Positions 9,545 to 18,044 of a stretch of 64,000 bases of DNA are shown one piece after another. Source of the DNA: Paraburkholderia sp. D15 (lineage in GTDB: Bacteria; Pseudomonadota; Gammaproteobacteria; Burkholderiales; Burkholderiaceae); the NCBI RefSeq assembly GCF_029910215.1, contig NZ_CP110396.1, positions 1,178,001-1,242,000 of the forward strand, written 5' to 3'. Position 1 is the first letter of the stretch, and each line of letters starts with the position of its first letter. Position numbers and translations under genes: made by a program. The notes under the pieces were generated by a model. It made no database searches. It was not told the origin of the DNA and was given only the letters and a program-made list of their open reading frames with translations.

Positions 9545-10266
9545 GCAGCACCCCCCCTTCGGACACGCAGACACCCGCCAGCGCGCCAGCAACCGCAAGC
9601 ACGTCGACAGCGACGACGACGCCTGCGCTGACGCAAATGCCAGCACCTGCACAACCGCTCGATGCGCAGACGAGGCAACTCGCGGCGATGGCTTTCGGTG
9701 AGGCATCGTTACAGGATAATTCCGACGAAATGATGGCCATCGCAAGCGTGCTGGTACGGCAGCGCGACGCCCGTGGCTATTCCAATATGGCTACGTTCAC
9801 AAAAAATGATCCGACTTTTTCGTTCGTGATAGGTGATGGAAATGCTCGCTACAACAAATTAATGCAGGCGACTGACGCACAGATCGCGAAAGATCCCGCC
9901 ATGCAGGCCGCAATCGCAGCTGCGCGTAACGCACTTGCAGGCGGCCCGGACAAGTCGAATGGTGCCTATTTCTGGGATGGCGCTGACATTAAGACAAACT
10001 ATGCCAATCACTTCAAAGTTAGACATGGTATAAAAATTACCGACCCCAGTCACAACATATATAACATCAAAGACTCCACCAAACTCGTCATTTTGTACAA
10101 AATTATAAAAACAAAGGACAAAAAGACAAAAAAAGTGAAAACTGAAAAAATAGAGACAGGCCGCTACGACCACGTTTACGATTCAACCGCCGGCATCGGT
10201 GGCACGATTTTTTGGAAGTATAATCAGCAATATCTCGACGTTACAGGTGGGAGTGAATATCGATGA
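9541..10266 (+). CDS. Candidate T6SS effector, SleB-like cell-wall hydrolase
   Basis: Protein of 241 residues. Residues 1-42 are a Pro/Thr/Ala/Ser-rich linker. Residues about 45-155 match the pattern of the SleB/Hydrolase_2 family: AFGEAS (E54 is the likely catalytic Glu), then MMAIASVLVRQRDARGYSN, a FSFV segment near 93-96, AAIAAARNALAG and SNGAYFWDG, as in the PTNGAxYF motif. SleB enzymes cleave peptidoglycan glycan strands. Residues about 160-241 are Lys-rich with no recognised family. It starts inside vgrG (ATGA) and its stop overlaps the next gene (ATGA). Lower GC than vgrG suggests separate acquisition. No PAAR domain or signal peptide, so delivery through VgrG is the best reading; the enzymatic role is an inference from the motif. 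Confidence 0.7.
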   Translation: MSSTPPSDTQTPASAPATASTSTATTTPALTQMPAPAQPLDAQTRQLAAMAFGEASLQDNSDEMMAIASVLVRQRDARGYSNMATFTKNDPTFSFVIGDGNARYNKLMQATDAQIAKDPAMQAAIAAARNALAGGPDKSNGAYFWDGADIKTNYANHFKVRHGIKITDPSHNIYNIKDSTKLVILYKIIKTKDKKTKKVKTEKIETGRYDHVYDSTAGIGGTIFWKYNQQYLDVTGGSEYR

Positions 10267-10766
10267 AAAATGGACTCGCGGCAGCAATAATTTTTGTCTC
10301 AATTACGGGATGGGCAGCATCACCCAGCGAAAACCTGATCGAAAGTTGCCTTCAGGCACACTCGACCGCGTCGTCTATTACGATCCACGACATTGCCCAA
10401 GATACCGTACTTCAAGAAGACAACTACGCACCTGGCTTTAACGCCACCTACATCTTCAAGTACAAAGGAGCCGATGTAGGTTATGCCAATGGAAAACGTG
10501 ATCAGGCTCTGATCTACTCCGGAAAACTTTATCCGCTTTCGAAATCCATACCGCTTGACAATGGCAAACCCGTCAAATACTCGGAATTCAACCCCGCGTT
10601 GGCGCAATGGAGCCTTGCAAAAGAGGGACGGCAACGATACTTATGTGTCGGATTCAACTTTGACGGACTTGGGCAAAGTGGCTCATTCCAAAATGTGTAC
10701 GGCGGATATCTATTGAATTTAAACAATAAAAATTTATATTTCGCTGTGCGCGACGTCCGGAGATGA
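10263..10766 (+). CDS. Exported protein, candidate immunity protein for the upstream hydrolase
   Basis: Protein of 167 residues with a signal peptide (MKNGLAAAIIFVSITGWAA, cleavage near residue 19-20) and two Cys (in ESCLQ and YLCVG) that could form a disulfide. No family recognised. The start codon overlaps the effector stop (ATGA). Position, export to the periplasm (where a peptidoglycan hydrolase would act) and AT-rich base use fit a cognate immunity protein. This role is an inference from gene order alone. Confidence 0.65.
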   Translation: MKNGLAAAIIFVSITGWAASPSENLIESCLQAHSTASSITIHDIAQDTVLQEDNYAPGFNATYIFKYKGADVGYANGKRDQALIYSGKLYPLSKSIPLDNGKPVKYSEFNPALAQWSLAKEGRQRYLCVGFNFDGLGQSGSFQNVYGGYLLNLNNKNLYFAVRDVRR

Positions 10767-10905
10767 GCACACCAAGGCATCAAACATACATTCGTTCGCC
10801 ACTTCCTACCCTCATTGGGCTCAAAACTCTGGTCACCGTTCGACCCACTGCTGGAAACCAAAGCGTGTGGTCTGCTGCTGAGCGCATACGTCAATTGCCG
10901 TTACG

Positions 10906-12129
10906 CTATGCCGACGTACCCCCCGCCCCGCACGCCCGCCGAATCCCCGCCCCACAACCCACCCACAACGCGAGCGACCCCGTCGACACCGCCCCGAGCG
11001 CGACAAACGCCGCGGCATAACCAAACCGATGCGCAAGCAACCCGCCAAGCGCGGGACTCAACGCCGCGCCCGCCGACTGCACCGTCATCACCACGCCCTG
11101 CCCGACATTCACGCGCCCCGTGCCGTTCAGCAGATGCACCACCAACGCCGGCACGGCAACGCTCTGCAGACCCGCGCCGACACCGTCGAGCGCCTGCACC
11201 GGCCACACGCCCCACGCCTCGATCAACGAAGCGGCGATCAGCCCACGCACCGGCAGCGCGAGGAAGGTGAGAAGAATGACCCACCAGTATCCGCGCCAGC
11301 GGATCAACCGATTGGCAAACATCGCGGCAACCACCATCACACCTTGCGCAATCACGATGGTCTCGGCAGTGAAGGCACTCGGATCCCCCTTATGGGCGGC
11401 AACGATCGCAAGCCCGTAGAGCGGCAGCATCGCGGCATTGCCGAGATGAAACAACGCGAGTGCGGCCGCGAGCACCAGCAGCGGACGGCATTGCAACAGA
11501 ATCCGGAGTCCGCTGGCCGCGTCGTCCTTGGCGGCCTCATGTGAGGGCTCCGCCGGAGCTAACCCTCGCGCGACATGATGATCGATCGCATCACCACGAA
11601 TCATCACCACGCAGATAATCGACAGCACGCCAAACGCGGCACTCAACGCAAACACGGCGCCGAAACCATAGCGCCAACCCAACCATCCCGACAGCGCCGC
11701 GGCAACGACATTGCCCGCGTGATTCGCCACCTGGTTGCGTCCAAACTGCCGGTCGAAACCGCTCTGCCTCACGATTCCCAGCGTGATGCCCGCGATCGCC
11801 GGCCCGATCGCGGCGCCGGTGATCGCAGTGGCGATCTGGGAGACCGCCACCATCCAATACTCGTGAGAGACCCACAACAGGCTCGACGCGAGCACCGTCA
11901 TGACACCGGCCACCACGATCAACGCGCGCTTGTAACGCGTACCGTCGACCAACGCGCCGGCCGGCGACGTCGCCAGCATCCCCGCGATGCCGCCGATGCT
12001 CATCACCGTCCCGATCATGTCCGTGCCCCACCCTCGCGCTTGCAAAAAAACGCCGAGAAACGGACCGATGCCGGCCTGGACATCCGCCATGAAGAAGTTC
12101 AGTGCTTCGAGTGCGCGGATCGTTCTCAC
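10906..12129 (-). CDS. MFS transporter
   Basis: Inner-membrane protein of 407 residues with about twelve hydrophobic segments. Residues 1-180 hold the first six helices, including GGIAGMLATSPAGALVD followed by GTRYKR, the position of the family's loop 2-3 motif. A hydrophilic loop near 185-210 separates the halves. The start is GTG at 12129; ATG codon 14 is an alternative. Substrate unknown; the architecture is typical of drug-type exporters. The upstream WYL regulator gene is transcribed in the same direction and ends 112 bases before it. Confidence 0.85.
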   Translation of the reverse strand: MRTIRALEALNFFMADVQAGIGPFLGVFLQARGWGTDMIGTVMSIGGIAGMLATSPAGALVDGTRYKRALIVVAGVMTVLASSLLWVSHEYWMVAVSQIATAITGAAIGPAIAGITLGIVRQSGFDRQFGRNQVANHAGNVVAAALSGWLGWRYGFGAVFALSAAFGVLSIICVVMIRGDAIDHHVARGLAPAEPSHEAAKDDAASGLRILLQCRPLLVLAAALALFHLGNAAMLPLYGLAIVAAHKGDPSAFTAETIVIAQGVMVVAAMFANRLIRWRGYWWVILLTFLALPVRGLIAASLIEAWGVWPVQALDGVGAGLQSVAVPALVVHLLNGTGRVNVGQGVVMTVQSAGAALSPALGGLLAHRFGYAAAFVALGAVSTGSLALWVGCGAGIRRACGAGGTSA

Positions 12130-12154
12130 GGTGCCCTACGATTCGTTGACGTAC

Positions 12155-12180
12155 CGGCGTGCTGGCGTGCTGGCGTGCCG
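12155..12180. repeat. Short tandem octamer repeat
   Basis: The 8-base unit GCTGGCGT occurs twice in tandem, flanked by partial copies (CCGGCGT before, GCCGG after), in the gap between the WYL regulator gene and the MFS gene. It lies within the probable ribosome-site and promoter region of the MFS gene. Confidence 0.5.
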
Positions 12181-12241
12181 GACGGGGACTGGAACTGAGA
12201 CTGGGTGCGCGCCAGCGTTGCAATCGGCGTGCCACCCGGCC

Positions 12242-12946
12242 TCACTCCGGCAACTCGACGCCGCGCGTCGTTTTCATATACCGCTTCCAGCGCGTCATCA
12301 GCACACTGCGCCGCTCGTTGTGCCGCTCCTCCAGAAAGACCGCATCGCCGATTCGATCCGTTCTGAAGTGACGAAACGCCTGACGCAACTCGCACCACGC
12401 GACGAGCAGACGCACCGTGTCCGCATAGCCGATCAGCAGCGGCCAGATGGTGCGCTCGCTCGAACGCCGTTGCTCGTCGCGGTAACGGATACGCAGCTTG
12501 CGCCCCTCGCGAATCCATTTGCGCACCTGCGCGACGTCGAGCGTTTCAGTCGATGCGGACAAAGGCGTCGGAACGCCGACCGTCGGCTCCGCAATAAAAG
12601 GCCGCAGTTGCTCCGGTATCGCGGCCGTCACCTTGGCGATCAGATCGCGGGCCGCTCTCGCGAGTACGGGGTCACCACGCTGCGCGACCCATTGCGCGCC
12701 CAGCACGGCTGCTTCCAGTTCATCGGCCGTCAGCATCAGCGGCGGCATGTCGTACTCGCGTTCGAGGACGTACCCGGTTCCCGCCTCGCCGCGAATCGGC
12801 ACACGTTGCGCCATCAGGTCGGCGACATCGCGGTACACCGTGCGTATCGACACTTCCAGTTCCTCGGCGAGTCCGCGAGCCGTCACCGGACGCTTCGAGC
12901 GTCGCAGGATCTGGATGATCTGGAAAAGTCGGTCGGATCGGCGCAT
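12242..12946 (-). CDS. YafY-type HTH/WYL-domain transcriptional regulator
   Basis: Protein of 234 residues. Residues 1-60 form a winged helix of the HTH_11 type (RRSDRLFQIIQILRR, then VTARGLAEELEVSIRTVYRD). Residues about 140-225 form a WYL-type domain with the segment RKLRIRYRDEQRRSSERTIW; the ligand-binding motif reads WPLLIGYAD. Length matches the family. Such regulators bind nucleic-acid or nucleotide ligands and often control adjacent genes; here the MFS gene downstream and the divergent VOC gene are candidates. A heptamer repeat sits 14 bases upstream of its ATG. Confidence 0.88.
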   Translation of the reverse strand: MRRSDRLFQIIQILRRSKRPVTARGLAEELEVSIRTVYRDVADLMAQRVPIRGEAGTGYVLEREYDMPPLMLTADELEAAVLGAQWVAQRGDPVLARAARDLIAKVTAAIPEQLRPFIAEPTVGVPTPLSASTETLDVAQVRKWIREGRKLRIRYRDEQRRSSERTIWPLLIGYADTVRLLVAWCELRQAFRHFRTDRIGDAVFLEERHNERRSVLMTRWKRYMKTTRGVELPE

Positions 12947-12960
12947 GAGTTCGAGGTCGA

Positions 12961-12988
12961 CTGCTGACTGCTGACTGCTGACTGCTGA
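12961..12988. repeat. Tandem heptamer repeat (CTGCTGA x4)
   Basis: Four perfect copies of the heptamer CTGCTGA in tandem, with partial extensions on both sides, starting 14 bases upstream of the WYL regulator start codon. A seven-base unit this close to a start is open to slippage, so copy number could alter promoter or ribosome-site spacing. Confidence 0.9.
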
Positions 12989-13120
12989 CAGAACGGTGGC
13001 AGCAGTGCTTTCGTAGGATACGTATCACGTCGCGCAGCTTTTGCAACGACGCGCTGGCCGGGCTTCTTCAATCCCGCCGAAGCCCGGATGCATCCTGACA
13101 CATCGCCCCGAGGATCAACA

Positions 13121-13516
13121 ATGGATTTCGTTTCCACCCGCATCATCACCGACGATATCGAACGGCTCGTCCAGTTCTACGAGAACATCGGTCTGACGGC
13201 CACGTGGTATACGCCGGACTTCGTCGAACTATCGTCGCCGTCCTGCACGCTGGCGATCGGCAGCACACGCACCATGGCCCTGTTCGGAGCCGGCGCGGCG
13301 ACACCGGCCAGCAATCGTTCGATGATCGTCGAATTCCGCGTGGACGACGTCGACGCGGAATACCGCAAGCTCGAAAAACTGATCACTTTCGTCCAGGCGC
13401 CGACAACCCAACCGTGGGGAAATCGCTCGTTGCTGTTTCGCGACCCGGATGGGAACCTGATCAACTTCTTCACGCCGGTCACGGAAGAAGCGATCCGGAA
13501 GTATACGAAGCAATGA
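13121..13516 (+). CDS. VOC/glyoxalase family protein
   Basis: Protein of 131 residues with one vicinal-oxygen-chelate module pair: MDFVSTRIITDDIERLVQFYEN at the start and LLFRDPDGNLINFFTPV at the end, the standard closing strand of the fold. Members bind a metal and act as lyases, dioxygenases or antibiotic-binding proteins. Start chosen at 13121 with GAGG upstream; the ATG at 13088 lacks a ribosome site. Divergent from the WYL regulator gene. Confidence 0.85.
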   Translation: MDFVSTRIITDDIERLVQFYENIGLTATWYTPDFVELSSPSCTLAIGSTRTMALFGAGAATPASNRSMIVEFRVDDVDAEYRKLEKLITFVQAPTTQPWGNRSLLFRDPDGNLINFFTPVTEEAIRKYTKQ

Positions 13517-13561
13517 ACTCGCGGAATAAACGAAGCTTCGGCGCGGCGCGCTCACACTGAG

Positions 13562-14821
13562 TCACGCGTCACCTTGACGATCCCGCAAAGTGCTTCGCCA
13601 GTTCGCCGACACGACCAGCAGCGTCATCGCAAGCAATACGGCCGCACTCCACGGCAGCGCAGCGGGTCCCGCCAGGGTGATCGTCGCCGCACCCAACACC
13701 CCACCGCCCGCGATCGCAAGATTCCAGACCGTGACGATCAGCGACTGCGCCATATCGGCCAGCTCGCCGGCGGCTTCCGCCGACGCGGTCTGGAACACCG
13801 TTGCCACGCCGCCGAATGCGAATCCCCACACCGCCACGCCGGCCAGCACGGCAACGTCGTGACTGGCGGCAACGCCCATGATGACCGCAGCCGACGCGAA
13901 AAGCAGCGTGCTGGCAATCATCAAGGGCTTGAGCCACGCGTCGATCGTCCAGCCGACCACGGCGATGCCGACAAGCGCCGCGAGACCGAACGTCAATAGC
14001 AGCGCATCGACACGATTGGCGCCGCCGGACAACGCGACGAACGGCGCGATATACGTGTAGAGCACGTTATGCGCAAGCACGTAGAGAAACGTTGCAGCAA
14101 GTACCGTCTTCAGCCCAGGCCGACGCAACGTCGCCATCACGCCACGCGTCTCGCTCGAAGACTGTCCCGCGAAGTCCGGCACGATCGCACGTACGCAAAC
14201 GGCCAGTGTCAGCGCCAGCCCGCTCAACGCGCCAAACGTGATGCGCCAGCCGAGCGATGCGCCAAGCCAGGTGCCCAACGGGATGCCGATCGATAACGCG
14301 AGCGGCGTGCCGACCATCGCGATCGCGATGGCACGCCCGCGAAGATCCGGTGGCGCCATTCGCGCGGCGTAACTCGCCAGCAACGCCCAGACAACGCCCG
14401 CCGATACGCCCGCGAGCAATCGCGCCACGAGTATCGTCGGATAGCTCGTCGAGATCGCGGTGACTGTGTTGGCCGCGATAAAGCCCACGATTGACAGCAG
14501 TAACAACGAACGGCGCCGCCAGCGACGTGTAACGACCACCACGGGAATCGCCGCGATCAACGAGCCGAACGCATACATCGTCACGAACTGGCCGATCAGC
14601 GCCTCGGAGACGCCGAGGTCCGCGCTCATCAGCTTCAGCAATCCGGCCGGCAACGCTTCGGTCAGGATCGTGACGAAGCCGCACATCGCAAGAATGAGCA
14701 AACCCGCGAGCGGCAGGCGCCGCGGATTCACACGGCCATCGCCCTCGGCATGACGATGGGCACCGGCATCGACATTGGTCTTCGCCTCACACGATCGCGC
14801 CGCGAGATCGATGTCACCCAT
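13562..14821 (-). CDS. MFS transporter (DHA1-type arabinose/drug efflux class)
   Basis: Protein of 419 residues. A hydrophilic N-terminal tail of about 35 residues precedes twelve hydrophobic segments; FVTILTEALPAGLLKLMSADLGVSEALIGQFVTMYA and RLLAGVSAGVVWALLASYAARM are typical of the AraJ/NepI-like exporters. The ATG at 14821 overlaps the stop of the upstream serine hydrolase gene by eight bases, which suggests coupled translation; an ATG 16 codons upstream also exists. Substrate unknown. Confidence 0.85.
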   Translation of the reverse strand: MGDIDLAARSCEAKTNVDAGAHRHAEGDGRVNPRRLPLAGLLILAMCGFVTILTEALPAGLLKLMSADLGVSEALIGQFVTMYAFGSLIAAIPVVVVTRRWRRRSLLLLSIVGFIAANTVTAISTSYPTILVARLLAGVSAGVVWALLASYAARMAPPDLRGRAIAIAMVGTPLALSIGIPLGTWLGASLGWRITFGALSGLALTLAVCVRAIVPDFAGQSSSETRGVMATLRRPGLKTVLAATFLYVLAHNVLYTYIAPFVALSGGANRVDALLLTFGLAALVGIAVVGWTIDAWLKPLMIASTLLFASAAVIMGVAASHDVAVLAGVAVWGFAFGGVATVFQTASAEAAGELADMAQSLIVTVWNLAIAGGGVLGAATITLAGPAALPWSAAVLLAMTLLVVSANWRSTLRDRQGDA

Positions 14822-16028
14822 CACGACGCTCGTCGTCGCCCAAGCCACCCGCTTCGCCATAGACCGCATCGCGCAACTGTGCGACGAACGTGCCCGACAT
14901 GCCTTCGTAAAGCGTATTCGTGAACGCGACGACGCTCAGGCCACGCACACGATCGACGAACCACGAATGACCATACGCGCCGCCCCATCGCCATGTGCCG
15001 ACGGACTCCGGCGAATTGGCCCGCACCGGATCGCGCAGCACCGAGAAGCCAAGACCGAAACCATAGCCGGGCGCGTCCGGCGGACCTGCCTCGCCGCTAT
15101 GAACGGAGCCCATTTGATCGACCAGCGTGGACGGCAGCAACGCCCCACCGCCGCTGCGCAACGTGTCGAGCAAGCGTAGAAAATCGCCCGCCGTGCCGAC
15201 CATGCCCGCGCCGCCCGACGCGAATGCATCGCGGTCGAGCGCGCGCGACGGTGCGAAACGGATTCCCGTCGTGCCTTCGAACGGCGCGACGATTTCCTCG
15301 TCGCGCATCCGGTGCGGCTCAGGCGCATCGTTCACATAGACGGCAGCGAGCCGCAAGGGATCGGTTGCAAAAAACGCGGTGTCGGTCATGCCGAGCGGTG
15401 TCGTGACGAGCGCCCGAATCGCGACCTGCAGCGTTGTCCCCGTCACACGCTCGATCAACAATCCGAGCACATCGACGGCGAGCGAATAACCCCATGCAGC
15501 GCCGGGCGCGTAGCCCAGCGGCACACTGGCGATCCGGCGTACGTTGTCGTCGAGCGAGATGTTCGACGCATCCATGCCGTCCGACACGCCGGCTTGCGCA
15601 TACGGACCCGACTCGTCCACCTCCAGAAAACGGTAGCCGAGCCCGGCCGTATGCGACAACAACTGCCTGACGGTGATCCGCGCCTCGCGGCCATCCGGCA
15701 GACGCGGGCGGAATTCGGGAAGCCAGCGCGTCACTTCGTCGTCGAGACTGAGCGACGCTTGCGCGACCAGCACCATCACCGCGGTGGAGACGATCGGTTT
15801 GCTGATCGACGCCAGCCGGAACAACGCGTCCTCGCGCATCGGCCGCGCTCTTTCCCGATCGGCGAGGCCCGCCGCGCGCCGGTACCGCGACTCGCCGCGC
15901 TCCGCGACCAGCACGACTGCGCCAACCAGGCGCTTCTCGTCGAGCGCGCTATCGATCACCGCATCGACACGTCGCCGCAACGTGCCCGGGTCGCCATTCG
16001 GGCTGGATAAAAACGATCGCACGGACAT
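14814..16028 (-). CDS. Serine hydrolase, class C beta-lactamase-like family
   Basis: Protein of 404 residues of the beta-lactamase/penicillin-binding-like fold. The SxxK motif is SISK (S74, K77); the second motif is YSL (Y181), where true class C enzymes have YxN; HSWF near the C-terminus takes the place of KTG. These substitutions are common in esterases such as EstB, so esterase or amidase activity is more likely than beta-lactamase activity. No signal peptide is apparent, implying a cytoplasmic enzyme. AGGA precedes the ATG at 16028. First gene of a two-gene operon with an MFS exporter, divergent from a LysR gene. Confidence 0.85.
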   Translation of the reverse strand: MSVRSFLSSPNGDPGTLRRRVDAVIDSALDEKRLVGAVVLVAERGESRYRRAAGLADRERARPMREDALFRLASISKPIVSTAVMVLVAQASLSLDDEVTRWLPEFRPRLPDGREARITVRQLLSHTAGLGYRFLEVDESGPYAQAGVSDGMDASNISLDDNVRRIASVPLGYAPGAAWGYSLAVDVLGLLIERVTGTTLQVAIRALVTTPLGMTDTAFFATDPLRLAAVYVNDAPEPHRMRDEEIVAPFEGTTGIRFAPSRALDRDAFASGGAGMVGTAGDFLRLLDTLRSGGGALLPSTLVDQMGSVHSGEAGPPDAPGYGFGLGFSVLRDPVRANSPESVGTWRWGGAYGHSWFVDRVRGLSVVAFTNTLYEGMSGTFVAQLRDAVYGEAGGLGDDERRDG

Positions 16029-16143
16029 ACTAAATCCTCGCAAGGTGTAAGTCCGTGGATGGTACGAGCGCGCTTGCAGGAGAAAAACAGGCTAGAGTTC
16101 CGCGTTGAACGGACACGCATGTCCGCAATTGGGGAGCGCAGCT

Positions 16144-17028
16144 TTGGAAAGTCTGAACGGCTTCATGGTCTTCGTGCAGGTGGCGCAAACGCGCAGCTTC
16201 GTGGAAGCGGGCCGGCTGCTCGGCGTGTCGGCGTCGGCAGTCGGCAAGCGCGTCGCGAGACTTGAACAGCGGCTCGGCGTGCGCCTGTTCCACCGCAGCA
16301 CGCGCAGCGTCACGCTGACCTCGGAGGGCGCGTTGCTTCTCGAACGCAGCCGGCGCATCCTGGGCGAAATCGAAGCAGCGGAACTGGAGCTATCGCAGCG
16401 GGCCGAAGCGCCACGCGGCAGGCTGCGCGTGAGCTTGCCGCTCGTCAGTTCGCTCGTGCTACCAGTGCTAGGCGACTTCATGCACGCGTATCCCGACGTG
16501 CAACTCGACCTCAATTTCACGGACCGCACGGTCGACGTGATCGACGAAGGCTTCGATGCCGTCGTACGCACCGGCCCGCTCTCGGATTCTCGTCTGTCGG
16601 CGCGCAGCCTCGGCGCGTTCCGTCTGTTGCTGGTGGCGTCGCCCGCGTATCTCGCGCAACACGGCACGCCCAGCGTTCCCGCCGATCTGGTGAATCACGT
16701 TTGCATGCACTACCGCTATCCGAACACGGGCAAGCTCGAAACATGGCCGTTGCTTCGCGCGGATGGCGAACAGGAAGTCCCTTTACCGATCTCGATGGTG
16801 TGCGACAACATCGAAACGCGCCTGTGTTTTGCGTTGCGTGGGTTGGGGATTGCATGCCTGCCGTCGTTTTCGGTGAAGCAGGCGTTGGCGGACGGCTCGC
16901 TCTGCACGATCCTCGACGAGCAGGTCGAGCGCGTGATCGCGCTCAATGTGATCTGGCCTTCAGGAGGCAATCTGGCGCCGAAGCTGCGGGTATTTATCGA
17001 TTATCTGCATTCGCATTTTCAGACGTAG
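16144..17028 (+). CDS. LysR-family transcriptional regulator
   Basis: Protein of 294 residues. Residues 1-60 form the winged helix (GFMVFVQVAQTRSFVEAG, then LGVSASAVGKRVARLEQRLG), followed by the effector-binding domain with FTDRTVDVIDEGFDAVVRTG near residue 125, typical of the DsdC/AaeR-like CrgA subgroup. I chose TTG at 16144 because GGGGAG lies seven bases upstream and this start gives the family length; TTG at 16105 is an alternative. It is divergent from the serine hydrolase-MFS operon, its likely target. Confidence 0.85.
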   Translation: MESLNGFMVFVQVAQTRSFVEAGRLLGVSASAVGKRVARLEQRLGVRLFHRSTRSVTLTSEGALLLERSRRILGEIEAAELELSQRAEAPRGRLRVSLPLVSSLVLPVLGDFMHAYPDVQLDLNFTDRTVDVIDEGFDAVVRTGPLSDSRLSARSLGAFRLLLVASPAYLAQHGTPSVPADLVNHVCMHYRYPNTGKLETWPLLRADGEQEVPLPISMVCDNIETRLCFALRGLGIACLPSFSVKQALADGSLCTILDEQVERVIALNVIWPSGGNLAPKLRVFIDYLHSHFQT

Positions 17029-17929
17029 CGCTGGCATTGCGAAGACATTCGACGAAATATTCCAGGCTGGCGCCCAGCACGAGTTCGCGTCGATACATCA
17101 AACCCAGGGTCAGGCGTGGTGTTCGCGCATCGGTCGCGAGGCGCTGCATTCGTCCGAGTTTGATCTGCTCTTGCAGCAGGAACGCGGGCCACACGCTCAC
17201 CGTTCCCGGCTCGTCGGCCAGTTGCGTGTACAGGCGTTGCGATGTGCAGACATTCACCTGCAGAGGCATCGCCAGGGTCGCGCCGTCGCCGCACAACTCT
17301 CGCCAGAAAGCAGGCAGACTATCGCGGGTGTAGTTGTACAGCCAGCGCGCCTTCGTCAGCCGCGCGAGCTTGGTTTCGCGCGCCAGCGGATCACCGCTCG
17401 GCACCGCCAATACCTGCGCCGATTCCGCGAGCGGCACCACGCGATATTCCGCGGTCACGTCGCTATCGGCCACGAAAGCGACGCACAGGTCGAACGAGCC
17501 GTCGCGCAAACCGTCGATGATCTGCGCGGGCAAACATTCATACACGTTCAGCCTGACATCCGGCAGCCGTCGACGAAACGCGCGCAACGCGTCGTCCATC
17601 GTCATCGATGACGCCAGCAGCGACACGCCGATCGACAGCGTGCGCTCCACGCCCGATTTCATTTCTTCGAGCTCACGCTCGGCGCGCGCGATTTCCGTGA
17701 CCACGGTACGCGCACGTCGCAGCAGCGCTTCGCCGTAACGCGTGAGACGCACGCCGGCGCCGCTGCGCTCCAGCAACTGTACACCGAGGCGCGCCTCCAG
17801 TTCCTTGATGCTCTTCGTCACCGCCGGCTGGGACACGTTCAACGCGTCGGCGGCGGCCATCAGCGTGCCTTGCTCGGCAATCGCGACGAGCATCTGCAAC
17901 TGCGCCGTCTTGAGCGTTCCGCGTTCCAT
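16994..17929 (-). CDS. LysR-family transcriptional regulator
   Basis: Protein of 311 residues. Helix-turn-helix in residues 1-62 (QMLVAIAEQGTLMAAADALNVS then VTKSIKELEARLG), effector domain with LSIGVSLLASS near residue 95 and FDLCVAFVAD near 145. The 3' end overlaps the convergent LysR gene by 35 bases. It is divergent from the M20 amidohydrolase gene, with 115 bases between, so that gene and the binding-protein gene after it are the likely targets. Confidence 0.88.
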   Translation of the reverse strand: MERGTLKTAQLQMLVAIAEQGTLMAAADALNVSQPAVTKSIKELEARLGVQLLERSGAGVRLTRYGEALLRRARTVVTEIARAERELEEMKSGVERTLSIGVSLLASSMTMDDALRAFRRRLPDVRLNVYECLPAQIIDGLRDGSFDLCVAFVADSDVTAEYRVVPLAESAQVLAVPSGDPLARETKLARLTKARWLYNYTRDSLPAFWRELCGDGATLAMPLQVNVCTSQRLYTQLADEPGTVSVWPAFLLQEQIKLGRMQRLATDARTPRLTLGLMYRRELVLGASLEYFVECLRNASATSENANADNR

Positions 17930-17961
17930 AAGCGTTGGCTATGTACATGAGAAATTGGAAA

Positions 17962-17989
17962 TTGTCCGCCGCCGGGGCGCCCCTAGTAT
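17962..17989 (+). promoter_or_regulatory. Possible promoter of the amidohydrolase gene
   Basis: A TTGTCC box and a TAGTAT box 16 bases apart lie between the divergent lysR and amidohydrolase genes, with a ten-base palindrome (GGGGCGCCCC) inside the spacer. The match to sigma-70 is moderate; assignment rests on position. Confidence 0.3.
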
Positions 17990-18044
17990 GTGAACTCCAG
18001 CCAGCACGAACGAACGAACGCCCGAAGTATACAAGGAGCACACC

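Noticed and set aside
14814..16028. Calling the serine hydrolase a class C beta-lactamase
   Set aside because: The YxN and KTG motifs are not conserved and there is no signal peptide.
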